Assembly: GCA_963703945.1 (NCBI GenBank)
Contig: CAVPGM010000022.1
Location: forward strand, 1 to 64,000
Reading direction: 5' to 3'
DNA from: JALORV01 sp963703945
GTDB taxonomy: Bacteria > Pseudomonadota > Gammaproteobacteria > Burkholderiales > Burkholderiaceae_F
Length of the DNA stretch: 64,000 bases
Part shown: in pieces, positions 1 through 10,006 of the stretch
Position numbering within the stretch: position 1 is the first letter of the stretch
How the letters are laid out: each line of letters starts with the position of its first letter
Program-made: the position numbers and the translations under genes
Notes under the pieces: generated by a model
Databases searched by the model: none
Told to the model about the DNA's origin: nothing
The model's input: the letters and a program-made list of their open reading frames with translations, nothing else

Positions 1-1
1 C

Positions 2-839
2 AAGTCGGATACCGACAATGAACTGTTGCTCGAGATTCACGGCCTGTCGGCCGGCTACGGTCCGCGCGGCTCGGACGGACGACCCGCCAAGATGATCCTC
101 GAGGATATCGACCTGCAGGTCAGGCGAGGCCAGGCGATCGGGGTGATCGGTGAGTCGGGCTCCGGCAAGACCACACTCGCGCGAGCGGTAGCGGGACTGA
201 TCGCTCCCTGTGCTGGCACGATGAAGTTCGCGGGACGCGAGCTCAAACCTGCGCTCGAGCAGCGCAGTCGCGAAGAACTGCGGCGGATCCAGATCGTCTT
301 CCAGTCGGCCGATACCGCGCTGAACCCTTCCCAGACGATCGAGCGGATTCTGGCGCGGCCGCTCGAGTTCTACAAGGGTATGAAAGGCGAGGAGCTGAAG
401 CGGCGTATCGACGAGCTGCTCGATCTGGTGAAGCTGCCGCGGTCGCTGGCGGGTCGCCTGCCAGGCGGACTGTCGGGCGGACAGAAGCAGCGAGTCAACC
501 TGGCGCGTGCATTGGCGGCCGAGCCAGACCTGATCCTTTGCGATGAGGTCACGTCGGCGCTGGACACCGTCGTTGGCGCTGCAGTGCTGGACCTGATCGC
601 CGAACTGCGGCGCGAACTGGGGGTGTCCTACATGTTCATCAGCCACGACCTGCACACGGTGCGTGCGGTTTGCGACGAAATCGTCGTCATGCAATACGGC
701 CGCAAGCTCGCGCAGGTGGCGCGTGCCGAACTACGACCGCGGGCCTCACCATCCCTATTACGAGCAGCTGGCGCGCGCGGTACCGGAACTGCGCCGTGGC
801 TGGCTCGACGAGATCGAGGCTCAGCGTGCTGTTGCCTGA
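2..839 (+). CDS. Oligopeptide-type ABC transporter ATP-binding protein (5' partial, one frame break)
   Basis: ATPase of a dipeptide/oligopeptide (Dpp/Opp) import system, powering uptake at the inner membrane. The reading frame is already open at the window edge, so this is probably the C-terminal part of a longer protein, perhaps a fused double ATPase. Visible motifs are Walker A GESGSGKTT, signature LSGGQKQR, Walker B ILCDEVTSALD and the switch histidine in FISHD. The frame breaks near 720-725. The typical C-terminal tail (HHPYYEQLARAVPELRRG) continues in another frame to a TGA at 837-839. A dehydrogenase gene follows 21 nt downstream, suggesting an uptake-plus-catabolism operon. The class is clear; the substrate is not. 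Confidence 0.8.
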
Positions 840-860
840 GACGATCGGAATCCCGAAGCG

Positions 861-1960
861 ATGACCCCTACCTTCCGCATCGCTGCCATTCGCCGGCGAC
901 GGCATCGGCAAGGAAGTCATGCCCGAGGGCCTGCGCGTGCTGGAGGCAGCCGCGGGCCGCTTCGGTTTCGAGCTTGCAGGTTCGACCACATCGACTGGGC
1001 GAGCTGCGACTACTACCAGAGCAGCGGCAGCATGATGCCCGCACGACTGGAAGGAGCAGCTCGCAGGGCATCGACGCGATCTACTTCGGCGCTGTCGGCT
1101 GGCCGGCCACGGTGCCGGACCATGTGTCGCTGTGGGGATCGCTGCTGAAGTTCCGGCGCGAGTTCGACCAGTACGTCAACCTGCGTCCGGTGCGGCTGTT
1201 CGACGGCGTGCCCTGCCCGCTGGCCGGGCGCAAGGCCCGGCGACATCGACTTCTTCGTCGTGCGCGAGAACACCGAGGGCGAGTACACGACTCTCGGCGG
1301 ACGATGTTCGAGGGCACCGAGCGCGAGATCGTGATCCAGGAGTCGGTCTTCACGCGCCACGGCGCCGACCGCGTGCTGCGTTTCGCTTTCGAGGCGGCGC
1401 GAAGGCGCGCGGGCGCAAGCACCTGACGGTGGCTACCAAGAGCAACGGCATCGCGATCAGCATGCCCTGGTGGGACGAGTCGCGCCGATGCGGTCGGCCG
1501 CGACTATCCCGACGTGACGGTCGACAAGCAGCACATCGACATTCTTTCGGCGCGCTTCGTGCTGCAGCCCGGAGCGATTCGACGTCGTCGTCGCGAGCAA
1601 CCTGTTCGGCGACATCCTGTCCGACCTCGGCCCAGCCTGCACCGGCACGATCGGCCTTGCGCCATCGGCCAACCTCAATCCCGGAACGCAGGCTTCCCGT
1701 CACTGTTCGAGCCGGTGCACGGCTCCGCGCCCGACATCTACGGGCGCAACATCGCCAATCCGATCGCGATGATCTGGTCGGGTGCGCTGATGCTGGATTT
1801 CCTGACCCAGAGCCAGGGGGCGGGACGTGCCGCGCACGACGCCATCGTGAGTGCGATCGAAACCGTGCTCGCGCAGGGCCCGCGAACGCCGGATCTCGGC
1901 GGCAAAGCCTCGACCACCGATCTCGGGAAGGCGATCGCCGCGCTCGTCGCCGCCGCCTGA
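861..1960 (+). pseudogene. Tartrate/D-malate (isocitrate-family) dehydrogenase, many frame breaks
   Basis: Read across frames this is a complete beta-decarboxylating dehydrogenase of the TtuC/DmlA branch, an NAD-dependent enzyme that oxidises tartrate or D-malate. Pieces in order are FRIAAI and a GDGIGKEV segment, GAVGWPATVPDHVSLWG, LRPVRLFDGVPCPL, a VRENTEGEY segment, KSNGI, SNLFGDILSDLGP and EPVHGSAPDIYG, all in family order and spacing. At least seven single-base frame changes lie between about 890 and 1690. Because the protein sequence is conserved on both sides of every break, I favour sequence error over true decay, but as given the gene is not translatable. It sits between a peptide-type transporter ATPase and succinate-semialdehyde dehydrogenase, suggesting a small organic-acid catabolic operon. 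Tartrate versus D-malate cannot be decided here. Confidence 0.7.
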
Positions 1961-2007
1961 CTGTCTCTCAATCCATCACCGCGTTGCGTTGCGCGCAGCG
2001 AAACGTC

Positions 2008-3474
2008 ATGCCACTCGACCTCCAACACCCCAACCTGCTCCCCGGCCGCAATCTGATCGGCAGCTGGCGCGATGCGCAGGACGGCCGGCGCTTCGACGTC
2101 AGCGACCCGGCCACCGACGCTGTATTCGCGAGTGTCCCCGACAGCGGCGCGGCCGACGCACGCGCCGCTGTCGACGCGGCGCACGAGGCGTTTCACGCCT
2201 GGCGCGCCGTGCCCGCCAAGGAGCGCGCGCAGATCTTGAAGCGCTGGAACGACCTGATCCTCGCGCACCAGGACGACCTAGGCCGGCTGATCTCGCGCGA
2301 GCAGGGCAAGCCGTTCGCTGAAGGGCGCGGCGAAGTGGCCTACGCCGCGAGCTATGTCGAGTGGTTCGCCGAAGAGGCGACTCGAGCCAACGGCGACATC
2401 ATTCCCGCCCCCGTCGCCGGACGTCGCATGTTCGCCCTGAAGGAGCCGGTGGGCGTGGTGGCGGCCATCACGCCGTGGAATTTTCCGGCCGCGATGATCG
2501 CGCGCAAGATCGCGCCGGCTCTGGCGGCCGGCTGCACGGTGGTCTGCAAACCGGCGGAGGACACCCCGCTCACCTCGCTCGCGCTTGTCAGGCTGGCCGA
2601 GGAAGCCGGTGTGCCGGCAGGTGTACTGAACATCGTGACCGCGTCGCGTGAGCACGCGGCCGAGGTCGTCGATGTCTGGCTCGATGACCCGCGTGTGCGC
2701 AAGATCACGTTCACCGGCTCGACGCCGGTCGGCAAGCACCTCGCTCGCCGTTCCGCCGACACCCTGAAGAAACTTTCGCTGGAACTGGGTGGCAACGCTC
2801 CATTCATCGTTTTCGATGATGCCGATCTCGATGCGGCAGTCGAGGGGTTGATCGTTTCGAAATTTCGCAACGGCGGCCAGACCTGCGTCTGCCCGAATCG
2901 GCTGTTCGTTCAGTCGACAGTGCACGATCGCTTCGTCGAGAAACTCGCGGCACGGATCGGTGCGCTTAAAGTTGGCCCGGCGTCTGATCCGGCTTCGCAG
3001 ATTGGCCCGATGATCAATGCACGCGCGGTCGAGAAGATCGAGCGCCATGTGCGGGATGCCATCGAGCGCGGAGCGCGCGTAATCGTCGGGGGGACGCGGC
3101 TCGCCAGTCACGGCCCGAACTACTACGCACCGACACTGCTCGTCGGAGCCGATGCGAACATGGCGTGTTCGTGCGAGGAGACCTTCGGGCCAGTGGTGGC
3201 GGTGGCGCGCTTCGAGACCGAAGCCGACGCAATTACTGCGGCCAACGACACGCCTTACGGCCTTGCGGCCTACTTCTACTCGACCGAGGTGCGGCGCATC
3301 TGGCGCGTTGCCGATGCACTGCAGGCGGGTTTGGTCGGCATCAACGAAGGCGCGCTGGCGGCCGAGGCCGCGCCCTTCGGCGGTGTGAAGGAATCCGGAT
3401 ACGGGCGCGAAGGATCCGTGCATGGCCTGGACGACTACCTGCAGCTGAAGTACTTGTGTCAGGGACAGGTCTGA
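2008..3474 (+). CDS. gabD: NAD(P)-dependent succinate-semialdehyde dehydrogenase
   Basis: Aldehyde dehydrogenase of about 488 residues that oxidises succinate semialdehyde to succinate in the cytoplasm, as in GABA and related catabolism. Motifs are ITPWNFPAAMIARK (cofactor binding, about 155), FTGSTPVGK (about 235), LELGGN with the general-base Glu, and GGQTCVCPNR with the catalytic Cys near 292. The CxC pair is characteristic of GabD-type enzymes, where the second Cys can form a redox-switch disulfide. The frame is open further upstream, but that part overlaps the preceding dehydrogenase. The ATG at 2008 gives the standard family N terminus and length. It probably belongs to the same transcript as the two genes before it. 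Confidence 0.92.
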   Translation: MPLDLQHPNLLPGRNLIGSWRDAQDGRRFDVSDPATDAVFASVPDSGAADARAAVDAAHEAFHAWRAVPAKERAQILKRWNDLILAHQDDLGRLISREQGKPFAEGRGEVAYAASYVEWFAEEATRANGDIIPAPVAGRRMFALKEPVGVVAAITPWNFPAAMIARKIAPALAAGCTVVCKPAEDTPLTSLALVRLAEEAGVPAGVLNIVTASREHAAEVVDVWLDDPRVRKITFTGSTPVGKHLARRSADTLKKLSLELGGNAPFIVFDDADLDAAVEGLIVSKFRNGGQTCVCPNRLFVQSTVHDRFVEKLAARIGALKVGPASDPASQIGPMINARAVEKIERHVRDAIERGARVIVGGTRLASHGPNYYAPTLLVGADANMACSCEETFGPVVAVARFETEADAITAANDTPYGLAAYFYSTEVRRIWRVADALQAGLVGINEGALAAEAAPFGGVKESGYGREGSVHGLDDYLQLKYLCQGQV

Positions 3475-3547
3475 TCCGAGCGGCCGCGTCCGGGTAGACG
3501 GAAGCGATCGGCACGTTCGTCGATCACTGGACAGGCGGGAATTCATC

Positions 3548-3700
3548 ATGCATGTGGCCGTGCTCGGTAGTGGCGTCATAGGCACGAGGATCGCGATCGC
3601 GCGATATTCGTGACCGGGTCACGTCCGACTGATCAGTCTCGAGCGCCGCAGCGAAGCGCAGCGGCAGCAGTGCCGCTTCAAGTCCACGTGCGACCGCGCA
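3548..3700 (+). pseudogene. Remnant of a DadA-like FAD amine oxidoreductase N terminus
   Basis: An ATG opens a frame beginning VAVLGSGVIGT, the dinucleotide-binding GxGxxG turn typical of D-amino acid dehydrogenase (DadA). A stop follows after about 22 codons, and in the same frame the family-like GH(V)xLI segment follows. Nothing resembling the remaining 380 residues is present before RNase G. I read it as a decayed 5' fragment. A chance resemblance is possible since only about 30 residues match. The stretch from 3700 to 3880 holds no recognisable gene; one frame there (about 3720-3810) has protein-like composition but no start or family. Confidence 0.4.
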
Positions 3701-3880
3701 GCGGTCGCGTACATGAGGAGCGGCGCCCGCCTACGCGATCGAGGACCAGCGCCCCTCCTACCTCTGTATCGACCCGGCCGGCGGCGAGAAGGATCGCGCC
3801 ACACTCCGATAGCGCCCCGGGTGTACGCGATCGCGTGCGTGAGCAACGCATCGTTGCGTACACTCGCGACGCGAGAACAT

Positions 3881-5339
<1,459 letters not shown>

Positions 5340-5343
5340 CGCA

Positions 5344-6438
5344 CTAACGGGTCACGTGCAGTTGTTCCAGCGCCGCCGCGATCGTCCGCTCGGGCGGCAG
5401 CCGGTCCAGGCACTGCGAATGGCTTTCGCGGTGCCTTTCACAACCTTCCAGCTGGCAGGGCATGCAGGTGAGTTCGGTGTTCTGCAGCAGCAGTACGTTG
5501 CCGCGCCGCTGCCTTGGCGCGGACCGCACGTAGGCGGAGCCATCGGCAGCCGGCCAAGGCCCCCAGATCGCCGGATTGGTCGGCCCGTAGAGCGCGACGG
5601 TCGGCGTTCCGCACGCGGCCGCCAGATGCGTGGTCGCGGTATCCGGCCCGACGTACAGCGCTGCATGACGCAGCACGTCGGCGAGTTGGGCCAGTGTCCA
5701 CAGGCCATCGACGCGAATGATGACCTCTGGGGCCACGCCTTGCAGCACGCGGTCGAGGTAGTCGCTCTCGCCGGCGCCGGGGCCACCGGTCACCACGACC
5801 CGCAACCCTTCGCCCGCCAGGCTGCGGATCAGCTGCCGCCAGCCCGCATCGGTCCACTGCTTGTAGCGCCAGCGCGGTGACGGATGCACGACCGCGTAGC
5901 GCTGGGCCGCGACATCGACTCCGATCGCGGCGGCGATTTCCCGCGGTGTCCAGCCCGCCGAGGGAGCCACAACCTGCGGAGCGCTGTCGATTCCGAGCAA
6001 TGCGGCCACGCGCTGGTTTTCGAGCACGCGGGCGCTGCCGCCGTCGAACACAGCGTGGCGATCCAGCAATGCTCGCTTCCACCATGACTTTCCGACGTCG
6101 CAGGACACCAGGCCGATCCGCTGCCGTCCCGCGGCCCAGCCGAACAGGAACGGCCGCGTACCGGTCTGTGCGACGACGGCTAGGTCGTAGCGGCGCCAGA
6201 GCGCCAGCACCTGCCGCAGCGTCGCGCCTGCACTCGCCGACTCGTCCGCGGCAATCACCGAGGCGATATCCGGATTGCCCTCGAACATCCCTTCGGTACC
6301 TGCGAACACCAGCACGTCGATCGCGCAGTCGGGCCAGCGCTGCTTGAGGGCATGCGCCAACGGAGTCGAGAGCAGCGCATCGCCGAGGAAGCGCAGCGTG
6401 ACGACCAGCACACGGCGCGGCGAATCGATCGCGCTCAC
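5344..6438 (-). CDS. Glycosyltransferase family 9 (LPS heptosyltransferase-like), distal gene
   Basis: ADP-heptose:LPS heptosyltransferase-type enzyme of about 364 residues acting at the cytoplasmic face on the lipid A-core acceptor. N-terminal RFLGDALLSTPLAHALKQ and C-terminal YVGPDTATTHLAAACGTPTV match the GT9 acceptor and nucleotide-sugar sites. A C-terminal Cys cluster (CMPCQLEGCERH) is seen in many heptosyltransferases. The chosen GTG start at 6438 overlaps the stop of the preceding GT9 gene in a GTGA arrangement, implying translational coupling. It is the last gene of the msbA-led minus-strand operon. The exact residue transferred cannot be told. Confidence 0.85.
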   Translation of the reverse strand: MSAIDSPRRVLVVTLRFLGDALLSTPLAHALKQRWPDCAIDVLVFAGTEGMFEGNPDIASVIAADESASAGATLRQVLALWRRYDLAVVAQTGTRPFLFGWAAGRQRIGLVSCDVGKSWWKRALLDRHAVFDGGSARVLENQRVAALLGIDSAPQVVAPSAGWTPREIAAAIGVDVAAQRYAVVHPSPRWRYKQWTDAGWRQLIRSLAGEGLRVVVTGGPGAGESDYLDRVLQGVAPEVIIRVDGLWTLAQLADVLRHAALYVGPDTATTHLAAACGTPTVALYGPTNPAIWGPWPAADGSAYVRSAPRQRRGNVLLLQNTELTCMPCQLEGCERHRESHSQCLDRLPPERTIAAALEQLHVTR

Positions 6439-7394
6439 CCGTCCCCCGCATCGGCCATGGCGAGCGCCCGATCGATCGCCGTCACGACCGCCGCGACATC
6501 GGGCCACGCTCCGTTCTCGCCTACGCAGACGGCGCGGTCGGACCACGGACCGGTGCGCAAGCGATCGGTCACGCCGAAGATCGTGACCTGGCGCGCGCCC
6601 ACCGCGGCGGCGACGTGGCTCGACCCGGAATCGTTCGCGATCACAACCGACGCGCCGCGTGCGAGCGCACCATACACACCGAGCGACACCGGCGGCAGCA
6701 GACTCGCGCCAGGCAGCGCGGCACGCACTGCGTCCGCCTCGCGAGCCGTCGGTGCGGCCACGGGTTGCAGTTCCCGCTCGCGCAGCACGGGAACCAGCGC
6801 TGCAAAGTGCTCCCAGTGCTTGGCCTGACCGCGATGCAGCCCCGTGGCCACGGGCGCCAGAAGTGCGTACCGGCCCTTGACGCTCGACGCATCGAGCGTG
6901 CCACGGGCCCGCGACTGCTGCTCGGCAGTCGGCCGCAATCCCAGCGCGCGCGGGATCGCCCCCGCGGCCGGCAGGTCCCACGCACGCAACGCGGCTGCGG
7001 CCGCCGCGTGAAAGCGCTCGACCTCGTGGCATGGCCCGGGTTCGGCACTCGGCCAGCGCAACAGCATGCTGCGCAATCCCGTGGCCAGCCCCGCGCTCGG
7101 CACGCCGGCAAGCCTGAACGCCAGTGCCGATCCGAACGAATTGGGAAGGATCAGGCCGCGCACGTCACCCGTCACAACGCCCTCAAACGTCCACAGCCGC
7201 GCGCGATCGGCCAGTACACGGTTCTCGATCACCCGAAACGGAAGATGGAGCCCAGCGAACAGGCTCTCGCCCCACGCACGCCCCACCAGCACGCACGAGC
7301 ACCCCGCGGCCGTTAGGGCGCTGATTGCCGGCAGAGCCATGCAGGCATCGCCGACATGGTTCGGCAGGCGGACCAGAACGCGGATCACGTGCAC
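6435..7394 (-). CDS. Glycosyltransferase family 9 (LPS heptosyltransferase-like), proximal gene
   Basis: A 319-residue GT9 enzyme with the N-terminal RLPNHVGDACMALPAI acceptor-site motif and a C-terminal IANDSGSSHVAAAVG donor-site motif (the DSGxxHxAAA pattern of WaaF/WaaC). It lies 7 nt after the O-antigen ligase gene and shares four bases with the next GT9 gene. It has diverged from its neighbour (different length, no Cys cluster), so the pair is unlikely to be a recent duplication. It is expected to add heptose during LPS core assembly; linkage is unassigned. Confidence 0.85.
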   Translation of the reverse strand: MHVIRVLVRLPNHVGDACMALPAISALTAAGCSCVLVGRAWGESLFAGLHLPFRVIENRVLADRARLWTFEGVVTGDVRGLILPNSFGSALAFRLAGVPSAGLATGLRSMLLRWPSAEPGPCHEVERFHAAAAAALRAWDLPAAGAIPRALGLRPTAEQQSRARGTLDASSVKGRYALLAPVATGLHRGQAKHWEHFAALVPVLRERELQPVAAPTAREADAVRAALPGASLLPPVSLGVYGALARGASVVIANDSGSSHVAAAVGARQVTIFGVTDRLRTGPWSDRAVCVGENGAWPDVAAVVTAIDRALAMADAGDG

Positions 7395-7401
7395 CCGGCC
7401 G

Positions 7402-8655
7402 TCACGCTGACCCCGAGGCCGGATCGAGGCGCGGCACCGGGCGCGCCAGCATCGCGCCGAGGAAGAAGGTCAGCAGGTGCCCCTCCGAGAAGGTCTTGAA
7501 GTGCGAGCTGAGCAGCGACGTGGCGCACCAGCCAAGCAGCATGCCGACGGCGACCACTCGCGCGCGCGTCCCGTCACCGCGGTCGGCCAACGCGAGGCCA
7601 ATGAACAGCAGGAACACCAGCAATCCCACGATCCCCTGCTCAGCGAGGAAGAACAGATACTGGCTGTGCGGATCCACCGTTGGCAGCACGCGCCAGTCGG
7701 TGTACTTGTCCTTGACGCGCTCTGCGTATGCCGCGCCAAAGCCGCCGGTGCCCGTTCCGAGCCAAGGCCGCTCACGCACGATCTCGAGCGTGTTCTCATA
7801 GATCACCGCGCGGATACCCATCGAGGACTTGTAGCCGAGTGTCGTGGCGTTCTGCCATTCGTTCACTCCCAGCGAAATCCGATCCCGCGCGAGTGGCGAC
7901 AGCGCTATCGCACCGGCCAGCATGACAGCGAGCACTGCGGCGGCCAGCGCAGAGCGCCAGCTGCGCAAGCTGGAGGCGGCGAGGACCGCGAGCATCACGA
8001 CAAGTGCGAGGAAGCCACTGCGCCCAGGCGTCACGAACGCCATGTTGAGGACGAACAGCGCCGCGAACGCCGCGGCGGCCAGCCGCCAGTGCCGAGCGAC
8101 GCCCGAATCGTTCGCCAGCCACAATGCAAGAAAGGCGGCGGCCGCGAGTGCCATCGACTGCGCGCTGTGGTTGCGCAGCATCGATCCGGCCAGGTCGTAG
8201 ACCGTCGTCGGCAGCTTGCCAGTGAAGACGACGATCCCGAACGAGATCAGCACCGCGAGTCCGCAGACATCTACATAGGCGATGACCAGCCGCCGCTTCC
8301 ACACAAGCGGACCGAACAGCGCAAGCGCGATCGGGATCATCCACAGCTTGCGCCAGCTCCAGAAAGCACTCCAGCGCTCACTCCACGGCACGTCGCTCCA
8401 CAGCATCGCCACGGAAATGACGGCGAGCAGGATCAGCGTGCCTACGCCGAGCGGCTGCGCGCAGGCCTGTCGCAGCCGCGGAGCCGCCTGCCGGCTCGCA
8501 AGCAGGCCAATCAGCATCACCGCCATCGCTGCGTTGGCAAGCGGCGGCGACACCATCACGCTGCACGCAGCAACGATCGTCGCCCAGCGCGCCACTTCAA
8601 GCCAGCGGTTGGCTTGAACGGCAGCGGCAGCCGTGTCGAGAGTCGCAGCGGTCAT
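7402..8655 (-). CDS. O-antigen ligase / polymerase (WaaL-Wzy family)
   Basis: Integral membrane protein of 417 residues with about ten to twelve hydrophobic segments and a large periplasmic loop in the C-terminal half. That loop carries GTGTGGFGAAY and DPHSQYLFFLAEQGIVGL. The PHSQYL stretch matches the conserved His-containing PHNxyL-like motif of the Wzy_C family. Enzymes of this family either ligate O-antigen to lipid A-core or polymerise surface sugars in the periplasm. Its place among msbA and core glycosyltransferases favours ligase. Eleven nt separate it from the upstream GT25 gene. Confidence 0.8.
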   Translation of the reverse strand: MTAATLDTAAAAVQANRWLEVARWATIVAACSVMVSPPLANAAMAVMLIGLLASRQAAPRLRQACAQPLGVGTLILLAVISVAMLWSDVPWSERWSAFWSWRKLWMIPIALALFGPLVWKRRLVIAYVDVCGLAVLISFGIVVFTGKLPTTVYDLAGSMLRNHSAQSMALAAAAFLALWLANDSGVARHWRLAAAAFAALFVLNMAFVTPGRSGFLALVVMLAVLAASSLRSWRSALAAAVLAVMLAGAIALSPLARDRISLGVNEWQNATTLGYKSSMGIRAVIYENTLEIVRERPWLGTGTGGFGAAYAERVKDKYTDWRVLPTVDPHSQYLFFLAEQGIVGLLVFLLFIGLALADRGDGTRARVVAVGMLLGWCATSLLSSHFKTFSEGHLLTFFLGAMLARPVPRLDPASGSA

Positions 8656-8666
8656 CGGCGTTCGCC

Positions 8667-9416
8667 TCAGCGCCAGAGCTGATAAAGGTACTTGCGTCGC
8701 AGTCGCTCCAGGCGGTAGCGCACAGCCTGCAGCCAGTTGGGGGGTGCCGATTCCAGCGAGGTGCGGAACATTCCAAGCTTGCTGCCCTGCTCGACGACCG
8801 GGTCCTCGAGCCAGAGGAAGCGGATCCCGGCCGCGCGATCGATCGTCTCGAACACCACGTCGATCGGTTTCGTCATCGGCCCGGCCTCGATCGCCGCCAG
8901 CCGCAGCCTCGCTTCGTGCACACCGATGACATACGAATCGGTGAAGCGCCCCTTGCCGGCCGGATAGATCCGACGGCCCGGCTGCCGCCGGCTCGCCGGC
9001 GTATAGAAATTACCGCCGGCGCCGAGGTAGATCACGTACGGATGCGGTTCGTCGCGGGTTTCCGCCAGCGCGGCGCGCACGCCGTCGACGAAGTCATCGG
9101 CCAGCACGACGTCGTCCTCCAGCACGAGGCAGTGCTGCCATCCGTGCGCGACCACCCGCCGAATGACCTCGAGGTGCTTGAGCGCACACGATTTCTGTCC
9201 TCGATTGAGTTCGCCACCGGCGAACCAGCGGCGATCGAGTTCGGGCGTGATCTCGTCGGCATCGAAGTCGTGGATGAGTTCGCCGCGCAGACCGAAACGC
9301 GCGAGCTGCGCCTCGACGTGGCGTCGCCGCTCGACGAAGCCCTTGACGTTGATGACCAGCAACGCATCCAGGCCGATCGCGCCGATGCCATCGCGCGAGG
9401 CGGAATCGTCGGTCAC
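8667..9416 (-). CDS. Glycosyltransferase family 25 (LPS biosynthesis)
   Basis: A 249-residue protein of the GT25 family (LpsA/LgtB-like sugar transferases). Visible motifs are ALLVINVKGFVERRRHVE at the N terminus, NRGQKSCALKHLEVIRR (acceptor/donor loop, CALKH equals the family CaLSH) and LVLEDDVVLADDF, the acidic ED(D) metal site. The frame is open far upstream into the neighbouring gene. The GTG at 9416, two nt after that gene's stop, restores the usual family start. It probably extends the LPS core or O-chain; the sugar is unknown. Confidence 0.82.
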   Translation of the reverse strand: MTDDSASRDGIGAIGLDALLVINVKGFVERRRHVEAQLARFGLRGELIHDFDADEITPELDRRWFAGGELNRGQKSCALKHLEVIRRVVAHGWQHCLVLEDDVVLADDFVDGVRAALAETRDEPHPYVIYLGAGGNFYTPASRRQPGRRIYPAGKGRFTDSYVIGVHEARLRLAAIEAGPMTKPIDVVFETIDRAAGIRFLWLEDPVVEQGSKLGMFRTSLESAPPNWLQAVRYRLERLRRKYLYQLWR

Positions 9417-9418
9417 GC

Positions 9419-10006
9419 TCACTTGCGCGGCAGGCGACCGAGCAGATAGAACTCGTCGTTGGGCCGCATGCTGATCATGTTGGCCATCCGGTTGGATAGC
9501 GCGAAGAACGCCGCAATAGCGCCGATGTCCCAGATGTCCTCGTCGCTGAAGCCATGCGCCCGCAGCGGCTCGAAGTCCGACGGCTCGATCGCAGCCGAGT
9601 CGGTCGCTATCTTCAGCGCGAACGCCAGCATGGCGCGCTGGCGCGGCGAGATCTCCGCCTTGCGGTAGTTGACGGCCACCTGGTCGGCCACGCGCGGGTT
9701 CTTCTCGTAGACGCGCAGGATCGCGCCGTGCGCTACCACGCAGTAGACGCAATCGTTGGCTCCGCTGGTGGCCACCACGATCATCTCGCGCTCGCCCTTG
9801 GTCAGGCCCGAGTCACGCAGCATCAGTGCATCGTGATAGGCGAAGAACGCACGGAATTCGTCCGGCCGGTGCGCCAGTGTCAGGAATACGTTGGGCACGA
9901 AGCCCGCCTTGTCCTGCACCTCGTCGATGCGCAGCCGGATGTCCTCGGGCAGGCTGGCGATGTCCGGCACTGGCCAGCGGCTGATCGGTTGCGTCGCAGC
10001 GTTCAT
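9419..10006 (-). CDS. Peroxidase-related AhpD/carboxymuconolactone-decarboxylase-fold protein
   Basis: A 195-residue all-helical protein of the AhpD-like superfamily. It has the redox motif ANDCVYCVVAHGAILR (CxxC followed by His) at about residues 90-105, the arrangement used for thiol-dependent peroxide reduction. The C-terminal NRMANMISMRPNDEFY is typical of the uncharacterised peroxidase-related subgroup. Start ATG and msbA's stop overlap as ATGA, so translation is coupled to the lipid A flippase. Why a peroxidase-like enzyme sits inside an LPS operon is unclear. The substrate is unknown. Confidence 0.82.
   Translation of the reverse strand: MNAATQPISRWPVPDIASLPEDIRLRIDEVQDKAGFVPNVFLTLAHRPDEFRAFFAYHDALMLRDSGLTKGEREMIVVATSGANDCVYCVVAHGAILRVYEKNPRVADQVAVNYRKAEISPRQRAMLAFALKIATDSAAIEPSDFEPLRAHGFSDEDIWDIGAIAAFFALSNRMANMISMRPNDEFYLLGRLPRK

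Noticed and set aside
1132..2007. Long N-terminal extension of the succinate-semialdehyde dehydrogenase frame
   Set aside because: It overlaps the dehydrogenase read in other frames, has non-protein-like Arg/Ala composition, and the ATG at 2008 gives the family-standard start.
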